Assembly (NCBI GenBank): GCA_017431685.1
Contig: JAFRKO010000018.1
Span: 1 to 55,667, forward strand
DNA: 55,667 nt
Direction of reading: 5' to 3'
DNA from: Mogibacterium sp.
GTDB taxonomy: Bacteria; Bacillota; Clostridia; Peptostreptococcales; Anaerovoracaceae
The position numbers and the translations under genes were made by a program. Positions 7,214-16,219 of the stretch are shown one piece after another. The first letter of the stretch is position 1, and the number at the start of each line of letters is the position of its first letter. The notes beneath the pieces are model-generated. The model was not told the origin of the DNA, searched no databases, and saw only the letters and a program-made list of their open reading frames with translations.

Positions 7214-8653
7214 TTAGAGGTTGGATGAGCCGTATTTGTTAAGCAGATCATGCTTAAGGTTCCAGAGTGGTTTGCTGAGGTCAACATAGTAAGTCTGCGG
7301 ATTCTCAAATCTGAGGAACTCACCCCAGAGCTTGTCTACCTGCTCCGTGCATGTAGCCTTGATCTCATCGATCTCAGGCTCCTTATAGACCAGCTTGCCT
7401 CTCTCAAAGATAGGTACAAGAAGTTCTACTGCGGTATAATCATAAACCACCTTGCGTTTCCATACTGCGTTAGGATCAAATATCTCGAACGGTTTGCCGT
7501 CAGGGATAGGCTCATCTCTCAGCATGATAAGATCCGCAATCGCCTTTCCTGTGTCATTTCCGTAGAATCTGATGACCTTTTTGAAGCCAGGGTTGGTGAT
7601 CTTCTCAACGTTCTCGGAGATCTTCATTTTTGGCACCATCTTACCGTCTTTCCAGATGCCCGACAGTTTGTATACACCACCGAATACAGGTTCAGATCTG
7701 GCTGTGATGAGTCTTTCACCTACGCCGAATGAATCGATCTTCGCGCCTTCGAGAATAACATCTCTGATGATGTACTCATCGAGCGAGTTGCTTATGACGA
7801 TCTTGCAGTCCGTGAGGCCTTCTGCATCTAGCACCTTGCGGCATTCTCTGGTGAGGTATGTGATATCTCCCGAATCGATACGTACGCCCATCTTCTCAGG
7901 CTTGAGTTCTTTGAATACCTTGATAGCGTTTGGAAGACCGGACTTGAGTACGTTGTATGTGTCTATCAGCAGAGTCGCGTTCTGCGGATAAAGCTCAGTG
8001 TATTTGTAGAATGCTTCATACTCAGTATCGAAGCTCTGCACCCAGCTGTGAGCCATTGTTCCGAGGGCAGGAACGTGGTGATTTCTGTCAGCAATGGTGC
8101 ATGCTGTACCTACGCATCCTGCGATGTAGGAAGCTCTTGCGCCGTAAACTGCGGCATCAGCTCCGTGTGCACGCCTTGTACCGAATTCCATTACAGGTCT
8201 GCCCTGAGCGGATCTTACGATACGGTTGGACTTTGTCGCAATCAGGCTCTGATGGTTGAACTGCATCAGAATGAAAGACTCTACGAACTGTGCCTGAATC
8301 AGAGGTCCCTTGACTATCATGACAGGCTCATGCGGGAATATCGGGTAGCCTTCCGGCACTGCCCACACATCGCATTTGAACCTGAAATCCCTTAGGAACT
8401 GCAGGAAATCCTCGTTGAAGCATCCCTTGCTTCTGAGATAGTCCGTGTCTTCTTCGGTGAAACTGAGACGCTTCATGTAAGCGATGATCTGCTCGAGTCC
8501 GGCCATGATGGCGAAACCTCCGCCGTCAGGAACGCGTCTGAAGAACACATCGAAGCAGGCTTCTGCGTCTCTTATGTCTGAGTTGAAATACCCGTTTGCC
8601 ATAGTGATTTCATAGAAATCCGTCAGCATGGTAAGATTGTAGTCGTTAAGCAT
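7214..8653 (-). CDS. pncB: Nicotinate phosphoribosyltransferase
   Basis: 479 residues, the normal length for clostridial/bacillar nicotinate phosphoribosyltransferase. It converts nicotinate and PRPP to nicotinate mononucleotide in NAD salvage, in the cytoplasm. Recognisable family segments include LTDFYEITMANGYF at the N-terminus, FGTRRAHG (about 157-164) with the active-site His/Arg region, GTMAHSWVQSF, and VRIDSGDI in the phosphate-binding region. The ATG at 8653 follows AAGGAG with good spacing. It is transcribed alone from its own promoter, divergent from the pseudouridine synthase operon. Confidence 0.95.
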   Translation of the reverse strand: MLNDYNLTMLTDFYEITMANGYFNSDIRDAEACFDVFFRRVPDGGGFAIMAGLEQIIAYMKRLSFTEEDTDYLRSKGCFNEDFLQFLRDFRFKCDVWAVPEGYPIFPHEPVMIVKGPLIQAQFVESFILMQFNHQSLIATKSNRIVRSAQGRPVMEFGTRRAHGADAAVYGARASYIAGCVGTACTIADRNHHVPALGTMAHSWVQSFDTEYEAFYKYTELYPQNATLLIDTYNVLKSGLPNAIKVFKELKPEKMGVRIDSGDITYLTRECRKVLDAEGLTDCKIVISNSLDEYIIRDVILEGAKIDSFGVGERLITARSEPVFGGVYKLSGIWKDGKMVPKMKISENVEKITNPGFKKVIRFYGNDTGKAIADLIMLRDEPIPDGKPFEIFDPNAVWKRKVVYDYTAVELLVPIFERGKLVYKEPEIDEIKATCTEQVDKLWGEFLRFENPQTYYVDLSKPLWNLKHDLLNKYGSSNL

Positions 8654-8738
8654 ATTGATCTCCTTATGATCAGTCTGCGTATTCCGTCACCGGAGGGTCA
8701 GACAGAACAAACTGCGCAAATTACGATATATTAATAAT

Positions 8739-8767
8739 ATTATAGTTTGCAGAAGAGTCATTTGCAA
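8739..8767 (-). promoter_or_regulatory. pncB promoter
   Basis: Minus strand TTGCAA (8767-8762), 17-bp spacer, TATAAT (8744-8739). The leader of about 80 nt before pncB contains a small GTCTG/CAGAC stem. The -35 box lies 10 bp from the -35 box of the divergent promoter, so the two units share a regulatory gap. Confidence 0.75.
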
Positions 8768-8777
8768 TCTGTCATTA

Positions 8778-8806
8778 TTGAGGATGAGCCGCTCGCGTGG
8801 TAGAAT
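8778..8806 (+). promoter_or_regulatory. Promoter of the pseudouridine synthase/lepB/smpB operon
   Basis: TTGAGG (8778-8783), 17-bp spacer, TAGAAT (8801-8806) with a TGG just upstream. The predicted start of transcription (about 8813) is only a few nucleotides before the ATG at 8817, and no Shine-Dalgarno sequence fits between them. Confidence 0.7.
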
Positions 8807-8816
8807 AAGTGCTGTT

Positions 8817-9839
8817 ATGAGAGAAATTCATATCACCGCAAATGATGCCGGGCGCAGGCTCGACAGATTCCTGAGGAAGTATCTTCCCGGAGCATCCCTC
8901 AGTGAAATCTACAAGATCATCCGCAAGGATGCAAAGGTCGACGCTAAGCGCAGGGGTGAGTCATATATACTGAATGAAGGTGAAGTCCTGACGCTCTACA
9001 TGTCCGATGAGGTTTTTGAGAAACTCTCGCGCGGCAAGGGCTCATTTGCTGCGGGGTCTCAGAAAAACGCCGCTAAAGCGAAGCGCACATTCAGGATAGT
9101 CTATGAAGACGATGAGATCATGATTGTGAACAAGCCATACGGTCTGCTGACACATGGTGATTTGCACGAAAAAAAGGACCATCTTGCAAACCAGGTAAAG
9201 GATTACCTGATCGCAAACGGCGCATATGATCCGCGCAGCGAAAAGGTATTCACACCTGCGCCGGTCAACAGGCTTGACCGCAATACTACGGGTATAGTAC
9301 TCTTCGGAAAGACCGCAGCTTCGATGCGCGAGCTGGGACGCATGATCAGAGAAGATGAGATCCGCAAGTTCTATCTCACAGTAGCATGCGGCTCCATCGG
9401 ACGGGAACTGCATCTCGGCGGTTCGCTCGTAAAGGACGAAGCGGCAAATAAAGTAAAGATTCTTGAAAGCGGTAACGGCAAGGATGTCGAGACTATCGTC
9501 CGTCCACTCAGACTGCTCTCGTTCGGTAATGGCCTCAAGGCGACACTCTGTGAAATCGAACTGGTGACCGGACGGTCTCATCAGATAAGGGCACATCTTG
9601 CGAGTACGGGGCATCCTCTGATTGGCGACAGTAAATACGCAGACCTTGGAGCAGCTGCAGTCAACAGGTATGTGAGGGAGCGTTTCGGTCTTTCTACACA
9701 GTTGCTGCACGCCTGCCGCATCGACTTCTTGGGCAAGGCTGCCGGTTCCGAAGTCCTCGGATATCTGGCAGAGAGATCCTTTGAGGCGGAGGCTCCGGCA
9801 AGATTCAAAGAAGTATTACGTGGGCTTAGCGGAAAATAA
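8817..9839 (+). CDS. RluA-family 23S rRNA pseudouridine synthase (RluC/RluD type)
   Basis: 340 residues from ATG 8817. An N-terminal S4 RNA-binding domain (DAGRRLDRFLRKYL) is followed by the RluA catalytic domain: NKPYGLLTH, the catalytic Asp in PVNRLDRNTTG (about 150), and the RSHQIRAHLA motif. It isomerises uridines in rRNA. The frame stays open upstream to a TTG at 8778, but that lies in the promoter and would put family-foreign residues in front, so 8817 is chosen. There is no ribosome binding site in front of it, suggesting a leaderless or near-leaderless transcript. It is first in an operon with lepB and smpB. Confidence 0.9.
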   Translation: MREIHITANDAGRRLDRFLRKYLPGASLSEIYKIIRKDAKVDAKRRGESYILNEGEVLTLYMSDEVFEKLSRGKGSFAAGSQKNAAKAKRTFRIVYEDDEIMIVNKPYGLLTHGDLHEKKDHLANQVKDYLIANGAYDPRSEKVFTPAPVNRLDRNTTGIVLFGKTAASMRELGRMIREDEIRKFYLTVACGSIGRELHLGGSLVKDEAANKVKILESGNGKDVETIVRPLRLLSFGNGLKATLCEIELVTGRSHQIRAHLASTGHPLIGDSKYADLGAAAVNRYVRERFGLSTQLLHACRIDFLGKAAGSEVLGYLAERSFEAEAPARFKEVLRGLSGK

Positions 9840-9877
9840 CTGTTCCGCAGGCGATCAACAAGAAAAAGGAAGCAAAA

Positions 9878-10540
9878 ATGAGATCAGACAGATACAAGAC
9901 AAGTGATCTGAAAACAACAATGAATGAAGAAGACCGTCAGGATTTCTGGAACGGTGCTGCCATCGATGAGCATGCCGGGAATCCGACTGCAGGTCAGAAA
10001 GCAGGCAGCTTTATCAAGAGTCTGCTGGTGGACATTATAATCGCCGTTTGTCTGGCAGGCGCGGTGCTGTACTTCATCAGACCTACCATTGTCAAGCAGA
10101 CCTCCATGGAGAACACTCTCCACGAAAACGACTATATGATAATGTACAGGCTGGCATATAAGAACCATGATCCTGAGCGCGGAGATATCATCATCTTCCA
10201 GAGCGATCTGGTCAATGAGGATTCGGGCAAAGACAAGCTGCTCATCAAGCGCGTCATAGGACTTCCCGGAGATGATATAATGATCCGCGACGATCAGCTC
10301 TATATCAACGGAGAGGCTTATTACGAAGACTATCTTAAGGACGGCTATACTCCTGCATTTGAGATACCGCAGGATGGCGAGACCTACACAGTCCCTGAAG
10401 GCACATACTTCTGCATGGGCGACAATCGCACAGGAAGTGTAGACTCCAGGCGCAAAGAGGTAGGTGTCGTTGCCAGAGAAAGCATAAAGGGAAAAGTCAT
10501 AGTCAGGCTGTTCCCGTTCAATAAGATAAAGAAGTTTTAA
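9878..10540 (+). CDS. lepB: Signal peptidase I
   Basis: 220 residues. A hydrophilic N-terminal cytoplasmic part (about 45 residues) leads to one transmembrane helix (about 47-66), then the S26 peptidase domain outside the membrane. The catalytic Ser is in KQTSMENTL (about 76), the catalytic Lys in IKRVIGLPGD (about 125), and the conserved box GDNRTGSVDSR is near 182-192. It removes signal peptides from exported proteins. Ribosome binding site AAAGGAAG precedes the ATG. It sits 38 bp after the pseudouridine synthase gene and 18 bp before smpB. Confidence 0.94.
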   Translation: MRSDRYKTSDLKTTMNEEDRQDFWNGAAIDEHAGNPTAGQKAGSFIKSLLVDIIIAVCLAGAVLYFIRPTIVKQTSMENTLHENDYMIMYRLAYKNHDPERGDIIIFQSDLVNEDSGKDKLLIKRVIGLPGDDIMIRDDQLYINGEAYYEDYLKDGYTPAFEIPQDGETYTVPEGTYFCMGDNRTGSVDSRRKEVGVVARESIKGKVIVRLFPFNKIKKF

Positions 10541-10558
10541 AGGCAGAAAAGAGAAGAA

Positions 10559-11035
10559 TTGGCAAAACGTACACGCAAAGTTGTCACGAATAACAAGAAA
10601 GCGTTCCATGATTACATAATCGAAGATCGCTTTGAAGCGGGCATCGTGCTGACAGGAACCGAGATCAAGTCGATCCGCAAAGGCTCATGCAGCATCAAGG
10701 AGAGTTACGCCAAGATCACGAGCAAAGGTGAGCTCGTTGTTACCGGTATGCACATCGCGCCTTATGAACAGGGCAACCGCTACAATGTAGACCCTCTCAG
10801 AGTCCGCACTCTTTTGATGCATAAAAAAGAGATAAGCAAACTGTACGGCATCGTCAAAACGCAGCAGGGTCTGACCCTGATACCTCTGTCTGTTTATCTT
10901 GATGAAAACGGAAGGTGCAAGATAGAGCTCGGGCTGGCGCGAGGCAAAAAGAATTATGATAAACGCGAAGCTCAGGCTAAGAGGGATGCCGAGCGCAAGA
11001 TGGACAAAGCTATCAAGGCGTCCCGAAATCGATGA
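10559..11035 (+). CDS. smpB: SsrA-binding protein SmpB
   Basis: 158 residues, the usual SmpB length. The OB-fold core shows NKKAFHDYIIEDRFEAG, GTEIKSIRKG and the KKNYDKREAQ region before a basic C-terminal tail that enters the ribosomal mRNA channel. It binds tmRNA and carries it to stalled ribosomes. The start is a TTG at 10559, placed exactly where SmpB proteins begin (MAKRTRKV); no ATG fits. It is the last gene of the operon. Its stop overlaps the convergent metallophosphoesterase gene by 23 bp. Its partner ssrA is about 6.3 kb to the left. Confidence 0.96.
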   Translation: MAKRTRKVVTNNKKAFHDYIIEDRFEAGIVLTGTEIKSIRKGSCSIKESYAKITSKGELVVTGMHIAPYEQGNRYNVDPLRVRTLLMHKKEISKLYGIVKTQQGLTLIPLSVYLDENGRCKIELGLARGKKNYDKREAQAKRDAERKMDKAIKASRNR

Positions 11036-11714
11036 TCTGATAGCCGCTGCCGTTTATGAGCTCTGTGCCCGATGGGTGCCTGAGGGTTCTCTTCATTTCA
11101 CCATACTCTTTATGAACATGCCCGTAGCAGTGAAGCTGCGGGCTGTATTTATTCAGCAGCTCATTGAAGCATTCAAAGCCCATGTGAGGGAGATCCTCCA
11201 TATCGCCATAGCCGCGGCACGGCGCGTGAGTCAGAAGAATGTCAAAATCAGGCCTCTTTTTTTCACCGGTCCCGTTCTCTTCCGGCTTTATAAGACTTAT
11301 GATCTTCCCGGTCAGTCTGCGCTTTCTGATGGTACGCTCCGCCCTTCTGACGCGCTCTGCCATCTCTTTTTCAGTATACATATCCGGAGCTTCGTCCTTG
11401 TAACGCATCGAGCCGCCTAGCCCGAGTATGCGGATCTTCTGTTTCGATTCTCCCCATCCGCAATCGACTTCCACGATTTTTCCGTCAGCATCTTCGCAGC
11501 CTTCAGGCGGTTTTTCATCGTACAGTCCGTCATGATTCCCGCGTACGTATACAAGCGGCACATTCAGCATCGTTACCAGAAATTCAAGGTATTCGGATTT
11601 AAGATCTCCTGCAGACAGCACAAGACCGACGTCTGCAAGTCTCTCAGCAGTCGCCTCAGTCCAGTTGTCCCAAAGGGATCTCTCTTCAGTGTCCGATATC
11701 AGCAGTATTTTCAT
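11013..11714 (-). CDS. Calcineurin-like metallophosphoesterase
   Basis: 233 residues. Metal-binding motifs of the calcineurin-like superfamily are clear but the first is altered: ISDTE in place of the usual D-x-H, then GDLK (about 36), GNHD (about 60), THAP and GHVH (about 200). The missing histidine of the first motif is seen in some small members and may change metal binding. Soluble and cytoplasmic. It lies 23 bp downstream of the BMP-domain gene on the same strand and its 3' end overlaps smpB convergently. The substrate (phosphodiester or phosphoester) is unknown. Confidence 0.85.
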   Translation of the reverse strand: MKILLISDTEERSLWDNWTEATAERLADVGLVLSAGDLKSEYLEFLVTMLNVPLVYVRGNHDGLYDEKPPEGCEDADGKIVEVDCGWGESKQKIRILGLGGSMRYKDEAPDMYTEKEMAERVRRAERTIRKRRLTGKIISLIKPEENGTGEKKRPDFDILLTHAPCRGYGDMEDLPHMGFECFNELLNKYSPQLHCYGHVHKEYGEMKRTLRHPSGTELINGSGYQIIDFGTP

Positions 11715-11737
11715 TCTGTCATCATTTTTACTGTCAG

Positions 11738-13792
11738 TTACCTGACACCGGTCTTTGACTTCCCCACTCCACTATATTTAACAGTTGCCTTGGCTTCATC
11801 ATCCAATGTATCTATCTTAGGGATCTCCCCGATAATGTTCTCGTTCAGCCAGTCCATTTTTATGACGTCCATACTCGTAAGAGGAGCGTCATACTCGTGT
11901 CTTACTATGCCCTCCTGGCTGCGGAGCTCCCCGTCGAAAGGATTGAAATTTCCACCAATGATATTGCGGCGCAGTATTTCTACCAGCTTTCGGGTATATG
12001 GCGAGATTGCGTCGGACAATTCTATGTCAACGACACCGGAAATCATGCCCCACCAGTAATTCGTTGCGCGGTCCTTTTTATCGACAGCGCTGGCACTGTA
12101 TGTGCCTTCAATTATTGTTCTGACAATGATCTCATATAGTTTGCCCCATTTGTAAACAGGTGCTGCAAGATTTGTGATAAGGCATGAGCCTGAAAGGTCA
12201 TTGCCCTGACCCGGCTCGCATCTCTCGACGCGGCAGATTCCATAAGCGCTGCTTCCGTCTGTGTTGTGAAGCGAATCGACTGCTGACAGCACATGAATTC
12301 CGTCGTTTACCATGTTCCACCACCAGTTGGCGTCCTGCTTCGTAGCCCAGTCCAGCTGGATCCTGACTTCCGGATCAGTCATAGCAGCACCGATTGCAAA
12401 CGCGTTGATACAAGCTACTGTGCCATAAACAGGCATACCTGAACAGTAACCGATCCTGTGCGTTCCGTCTGCTGCTGATGCCGCTCCCGCAACCAGACCG
12501 GCAAGGAACTTCGCTTCGTAAAGCTTGGCAAAATATGTACGCACGGCATGGTGTGCCAGATTGATTGAACAGTTGAGAAATTTTACATCGCTGTATTTTA
12601 TGGCTGCTCGAAGAGTGTCATCCATCTGTCTCACGGATGGTGTGAACACAACATCAGCACCCCATTTTACTGCAGCATCCGCCGCATCATCGAATGATGC
12701 ATAAATATTGCTTTCATCATCTTCACCAGCTCCGGAGATAATAAACCTTTCTGTTGCTACTATGCCATCATATGTTTGTTCCAGGTCGCGGCGACCCTTT
12801 TCATGATCAAAGAACCAGTTGGATGCGTCCGGATCCTTGTCGTAAATGAACGCCGCTTTCAGTGGATTCTTTCTGGAGTATGTAACCGCCGGCAGCACCT
12901 TGCTTAACAGTGAATCCGGTCCGGTTACAAGCTTTTCAGCCTTAGTAATCAGACCTCCCGCATTGACAGCCTCGTCTGAAGATTCTACCAGAGAAACCTT
13001 GTCTTTATTATGCGCGATAAGGAGCTCATGCCGTATCCTCTTCAGTCTTTTTTCTACTTCTTTGTCAGGCTGTCCTAAAGTATCTGCTGTAAAAATGCGC
13101 AGGTACACAACAAATGCGTCACCAAGCGCCATCCCCGGCACTTTTCCCTGCAGAGTCCTGATCACCTTGCAGAACCTCCAGTATGCCGACTTCAGATCTC
13201 TCACGAGCTCATCAGGCCACGGCTCCGCATCCGCGCTTATGCTCCTTCCAAGGATATCTGCGATGTCTGAGTATGCTCCGGGTTCTTCACAGACTATATC
13301 GTAAATCGGCGCAACTCTGTAAAAATCCAGAAATTCAGCATAAACAGGATTCTCTTCCATCACCTCAGGTGCCGGCATGATCCTGATGACATCACCCATG
13401 ATGGTAGGCATTTCAAGGAAACGGCTTACTGATACGCGTTTGTTGCCTTCCTGCACATAAAACTTATGCAGATATTCATAAACCCTGATCGGACTGTTGA
13501 ATCCCTCGCTGAGCTGTGCCTGATATAGATTGCTCCACTTTGCTGCAAATTCAGTATCTGAATCGAGCAGCGGCATAAACCCGGGCGCAAATGAATTTTG
13601 CCTTGCACGAGTCTTAGTGCCGGCTATAAGCTCGATCGGGACCTCCTGCAGTCCCAGATTTCTCTGCGGCAGAACATCGTCATCCGGGCAGATATCATCA
13701 AGCGCGGGCAGATAGGGATATTCGCCTGCTGCAAGTCTGGCTTTATATTCTTTTTCTCCGGCCCTCATGGCCTTTATATATTCATCGATCAT
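11738..13792 (-). CDS. Cytoplasmic BMP-domain protein with long N-terminal region
   Basis: 684 residues with no signal peptide or lipobox. The N-terminal 310 residues include EGNKRVSVSRFLEMP, which resembles the ParB/Srx-like nuclease fold motif, and a helical section. The C-terminal part (about 312-620) is a Bmp/Med periplasmic-binding-like domain (KAAFIYDKD, WGADVVFTPSVRQ, AGLVAGAASA). Bmp proteins usually are lipoproteins that bind nucleosides for ABC import; lacking any export signal, this one more likely acts as an intracellular ligand sensor. Two short hairpins lie in its leader (13820-13866). It is co-directional with the metallophosphoesterase (23-bp gap). Its ligand and partner are unknown. 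Confidence 0.7.
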   Translation of the reverse strand: MIDEYIKAMRAGEKEYKARLAAGEYPYLPALDDICPDDDVLPQRNLGLQEVPIELIAGTKTRARQNSFAPGFMPLLDSDTEFAAKWSNLYQAQLSEGFNSPIRVYEYLHKFYVQEGNKRVSVSRFLEMPTIMGDVIRIMPAPEVMEENPVYAEFLDFYRVAPIYDIVCEEPGAYSDIADILGRSISADAEPWPDELVRDLKSAYWRFCKVIRTLQGKVPGMALGDAFVVYLRIFTADTLGQPDKEVEKRLKRIRHELLIAHNKDKVSLVESSDEAVNAGGLITKAEKLVTGPDSLLSKVLPAVTYSRKNPLKAAFIYDKDPDASNWFFDHEKGRRDLEQTYDGIVATERFIISGAGEDDESNIYASFDDAADAAVKWGADVVFTPSVRQMDDTLRAAIKYSDVKFLNCSINLAHHAVRTYFAKLYEAKFLAGLVAGAASAADGTHRIGYCSGMPVYGTVACINAFAIGAAMTDPEVRIQLDWATKQDANWWWNMVNDGIHVLSAVDSLHNTDGSSAYGICRVERCEPGQGNDLSGSCLITNLAAPVYKWGKLYEIIVRTIIEGTYSASAVDKKDRATNYWWGMISGVVDIELSDAISPYTRKLVEILRRNIIGGNFNPFDGELRSQEGIVRHEYDAPLTSMDVIKMDWLNENIIGEIPKIDTLDDEAKATVKYSGVGKSKTGVR

Positions 13793-14231
13793 ATAAAAAA
13801 CGATCTCCTTTTACTGCATTCAACCGGGAGCAAAGCTCCAGCAAGCTCGCTTGATTGAAGCGAGCGACACCGTCAACAGACGCCGGCAGTCAGCCTGCTC
13901 CACAGTTCTTATTTTACAAGTATAAGTTGTCTTCTTCAAGCATGGCAGCGGTGTATGACGGTGCCCTTTTTTCGACATTTTAAGCACTATTTTCGGCATA
14001 AATCCCACAGCGGCTGTTCGGAAAAAGCCGTAAACCCTTGCGGGAACTGAGCGAATCGTGTTCTTTTCTGCAATTTGACTCTAAGTGCCTTAAAGGCTTA
14101 CTGTGTGCTCACAGCACAACCGGTTTTTAATCGTTGGCTTTCAACATTGGCAGCTCCGGCAGATCAGCGGAACCGGAGCTGCCTCCCCCCCACACACACA
14201 CAAAATAAACCGACGGAAAGGAGATAATAAA
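13793..14231. other. Intergenic region with several hairpins between divergent genes
   Basis: No gene is visible. In the minus-strand leader of the BMP gene are GGAG/CTCC and CTCGCTT/AAGCGAG stem-loops (13826-13866). On the plus side, a perfect 11-bp stem GGCAGCTCCGG/CCGGAGCTGCC (14149-14159 and 14173-14183) is followed by a C run and an ACACAC tract, then the ribosome binding site of the DUF5688 gene. The last hairpin could act as an attenuator, but it lacks the T run of a terminator. I do not recognise a riboswitch. Confidence 0.5.
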
Positions 14232-15176
14232 ATGTTAGATCTTATGGGTTTCAAGGAGGAATTCGTAATGCAGTGCCGTAATGCACTTTGCGAAACCGGT
14301 CCCGAAGATATGAAGATAGAAGAACGTAAAGTAAACAAGGCTCAGAGGGGTGAACTGAACGGAGTCATATTTATGAAAGAGGGTCTGTTATGTGCACCGA
14401 CATTTTATATCGAGGATTTTTACAAAGCATACAAAGACGGATCTTCTATTGCGGATCTCTCCCGCGATGCCATAGAGACAGCAGTGCGCAGCATGGACAT
14501 GGCAGATCTGCTTGCAAAGGATTCTCTGAATATGCTTGAGAATACAGATAACCTGAGGGTAAGAATGCTCAGTAAAAGCAGGAACAAAGATTATCTGAAA
14601 GACCTCCCCTGCCGTGAATTAGGCTGCGGCTTCGTGTATATAGCTGAAATCGGTCGCGGAGAATACGGCGCCGTCATAACAAAAGACCTTCTGAAAGATT
14701 TCAGAATGAGCAGAAATAAGCTCTTCAATATAGCCATAAGGAATACCATGGAACAGTTCCCGGCAGTATTACACGATCTGGGCGAATCGATTATCGGCGA
14801 GCCGGGGGATTGTGAGAATCTGCTTGACCAGCCAGCCGGAAAAGTGCCGGCAGGAGCAGGTCCCGGATTTGTTCTCACCAACTCCAGATTCTTCTGGGGT
14901 GCCGGCGCATTATTCTATCCCGGTATGATCGATCGCATCCACGAGCTGCTCGGCGGAGACTTCTATGTGCTGCCTTCGTCCATCCATGAACTCATACTTA
15001 TTGCCGTTGATGATCAGGATCCGCAGCAGCTTGTTGATCTGGTGCGTTCCGCAAACCACACAGTCGTCAAAGACAGTGAGATCCTGGCAGATGAACTGTA
15101 TATATGTGAGTCGGGCAAGCTATGCCGGGTGAGTTTTGGCGGAGTAATACCGAAATGCGGTGATTACGTATGCTGA
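14232..15176 (+). CDS. DUF5688 family protein
   Basis: 314 residues from ATG 14232, with GGAAAGGAG upstream. The C-terminal signature of this clostridial family is present: LTNSRFFWGAGALFYPG, then FYVLPSSIHELILI. Soluble, no membrane helices or signal peptide. Members occur widely in gut Clostridia without an assigned function. It stands alone between the BMP gene (divergent) and the rnf operon (convergent). The long hairpin-rich 5' leader suggests post-transcriptional control, but that is inference. Confidence 0.8.
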   Translation: MLDLMGFKEEFVMQCRNALCETGPEDMKIEERKVNKAQRGELNGVIFMKEGLLCAPTFYIEDFYKAYKDGSSIADLSRDAIETAVRSMDMADLLAKDSLNMLENTDNLRVRMLSKSRNKDYLKDLPCRELGCGFVYIAEIGRGEYGAVITKDLLKDFRMSRNKLFNIAIRNTMEQFPAVLHDLGESIIGEPGDCENLLDQPAGKVPAGAGPGFVLTNSRFFWGAGALFYPGMIDRIHELLGGDFYVLPSSIHELILIAVDDQDPQQLVDLVRSANHTVVKDSEILADELYICESGKLCRVSFGGVIPKCGDYVC

Positions 15177-15222
15177 CAACACATACTAAGGCTGTGTGAA
15201 TGTAAATCGCAAAGACAAAAGA

Positions 15223-15244
15223 AGAGAAGCCTAGCGGCTTCTCT
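15223..15244 (-). terminator. Terminator of the rnf operon
   Basis: AGAGAAGCC/GGCTTCTCT stem with a 4-nt loop; on the minus strand it runs into TCTTTTGTCTTTG. It is 61 bp past the rnfB stop and also faces the end of the DUF5688 gene. Confidence 0.75.
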
Positions 15245-15304
15245 CCGGATTTGATATTTACAGGTTTTGCACGACCGCAGCTGCGGTCATTACTGCCCGG
15301 GCTG

Positions 15305-16207
15305 TTACGCCTGTGCTGCAGCTGCAGCTTTTGCCTTCTCAGCTTCCTTGGCAGCAGCGGCCTTTGCCTTCTTAGCGGCAGCGACCTTCTCAGCCTGCTC
15401 CTTCTTAGGCAGCTTTTTGAAGCTGTTGATAGCGCCTGTAGGGCAGATAGCTGCGCAGAGTCCGCAGCTCTTGCACTTGTCGGCATCGATCCTTGCGAGG
15501 AAGTCCTCAACATGGATCGCATCGAAGTTGCATACCGTTGTGCACTTCATGCAGCCGATGCATGAGTTGTCACAGTTCTTACGTGCAACAGCGCCCTTGT
15601 CTGTGGATGAGCACAGAACATGTACCTGATTTTTCTTAGGTACGAGCTTTATGATCTTCTGCGGGCAAACGCCTACGCACGCACCGCAAGCCACGCAGTT
15701 TTCTCTGTTGACCTTTGCAACGCCGTCGACAACACCGATAGCATCAAACTGGCAGGCATTCGCGCAGTCGCCAAGTCCGATACATCCGAACATGCAGGCG
15801 TTAGGTGATGTGAACCATCCCTTTGCGCCTTTGCAGGACTGCATGCCCTGCCATTCAAGAACTGTGCGGGATGCTTCGCATGTGCCGTTGCACATTACCT
15901 GTGCTACCTGTGGCTCCGTAGCTCCTGCGGACCTGCCGAGAATATCGGCGATCTGTGCAGCAACAGCAGCTCCTCCCGGGGAACACTTTGTGCAAGGCAG
16001 TGCTTCGTCAGCAACGAGGTTTGCCGCATAGTCATCGCAGCCTGCGAATCCGCAGCCGCCGCAGTTAGCGCCAGGCAGCACCTCTCTGACCTGAGTTACT
16101 CTCTCGTCTACTGCTACATGGAATACCTTGGATGCGAATACCAGAAGTCCGGAACAGACGAGTCCGATGACTGCTACTAACAGTACAGGTGTCATTACTC
16201 CACTCAT
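15305..16207 (-). CDS. rnfB: Rnf complex subunit RnfB (iron-sulfur electron entry subunit)
   Basis: 300 residues. One N-terminal transmembrane helix, then the GANCGGCGFAGC cluster-binding motif of the Fe-S domain, then several CxxCxxCxxxC ferredoxin sets (for example NCVACGACVGVCP, CIGCMKCTTVC, CKSCGLCAAICP). RnfB takes electrons from reduced ferredoxin. The last 40 residues are an Ala/Lys low-complexity tail with no cluster, not typical of the family core. Last gene of rnfCDGEAB. Confidence 0.95.
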   Translation of the reverse strand: MSGVMTPVLLVAVIGLVCSGLLVFASKVFHVAVDERVTQVREVLPGANCGGCGFAGCDDYAANLVADEALPCTKCSPGGAAVAAQIADILGRSAGATEPQVAQVMCNGTCEASRTVLEWQGMQSCKGAKGWFTSPNACMFGCIGLGDCANACQFDAIGVVDGVAKVNRENCVACGACVGVCPQKIIKLVPKKNQVHVLCSSTDKGAVARKNCDNSCIGCMKCTTVCNFDAIHVEDFLARIDADKCKSCGLCAAICPTGAINSFKKLPKKEQAEKVAAAKKAKAAAAKEAEKAKAAAAAQA

Positions 16208-16219
16208 CTTTCTACCTCC

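Noticed and set aside
13820..13870. Riboswitch (tandem hairpins in the BMP gene leader)
   Set aside because: The loops do not carry the conserved bases of a guanidine-type or other known riboswitch that I can recognise.
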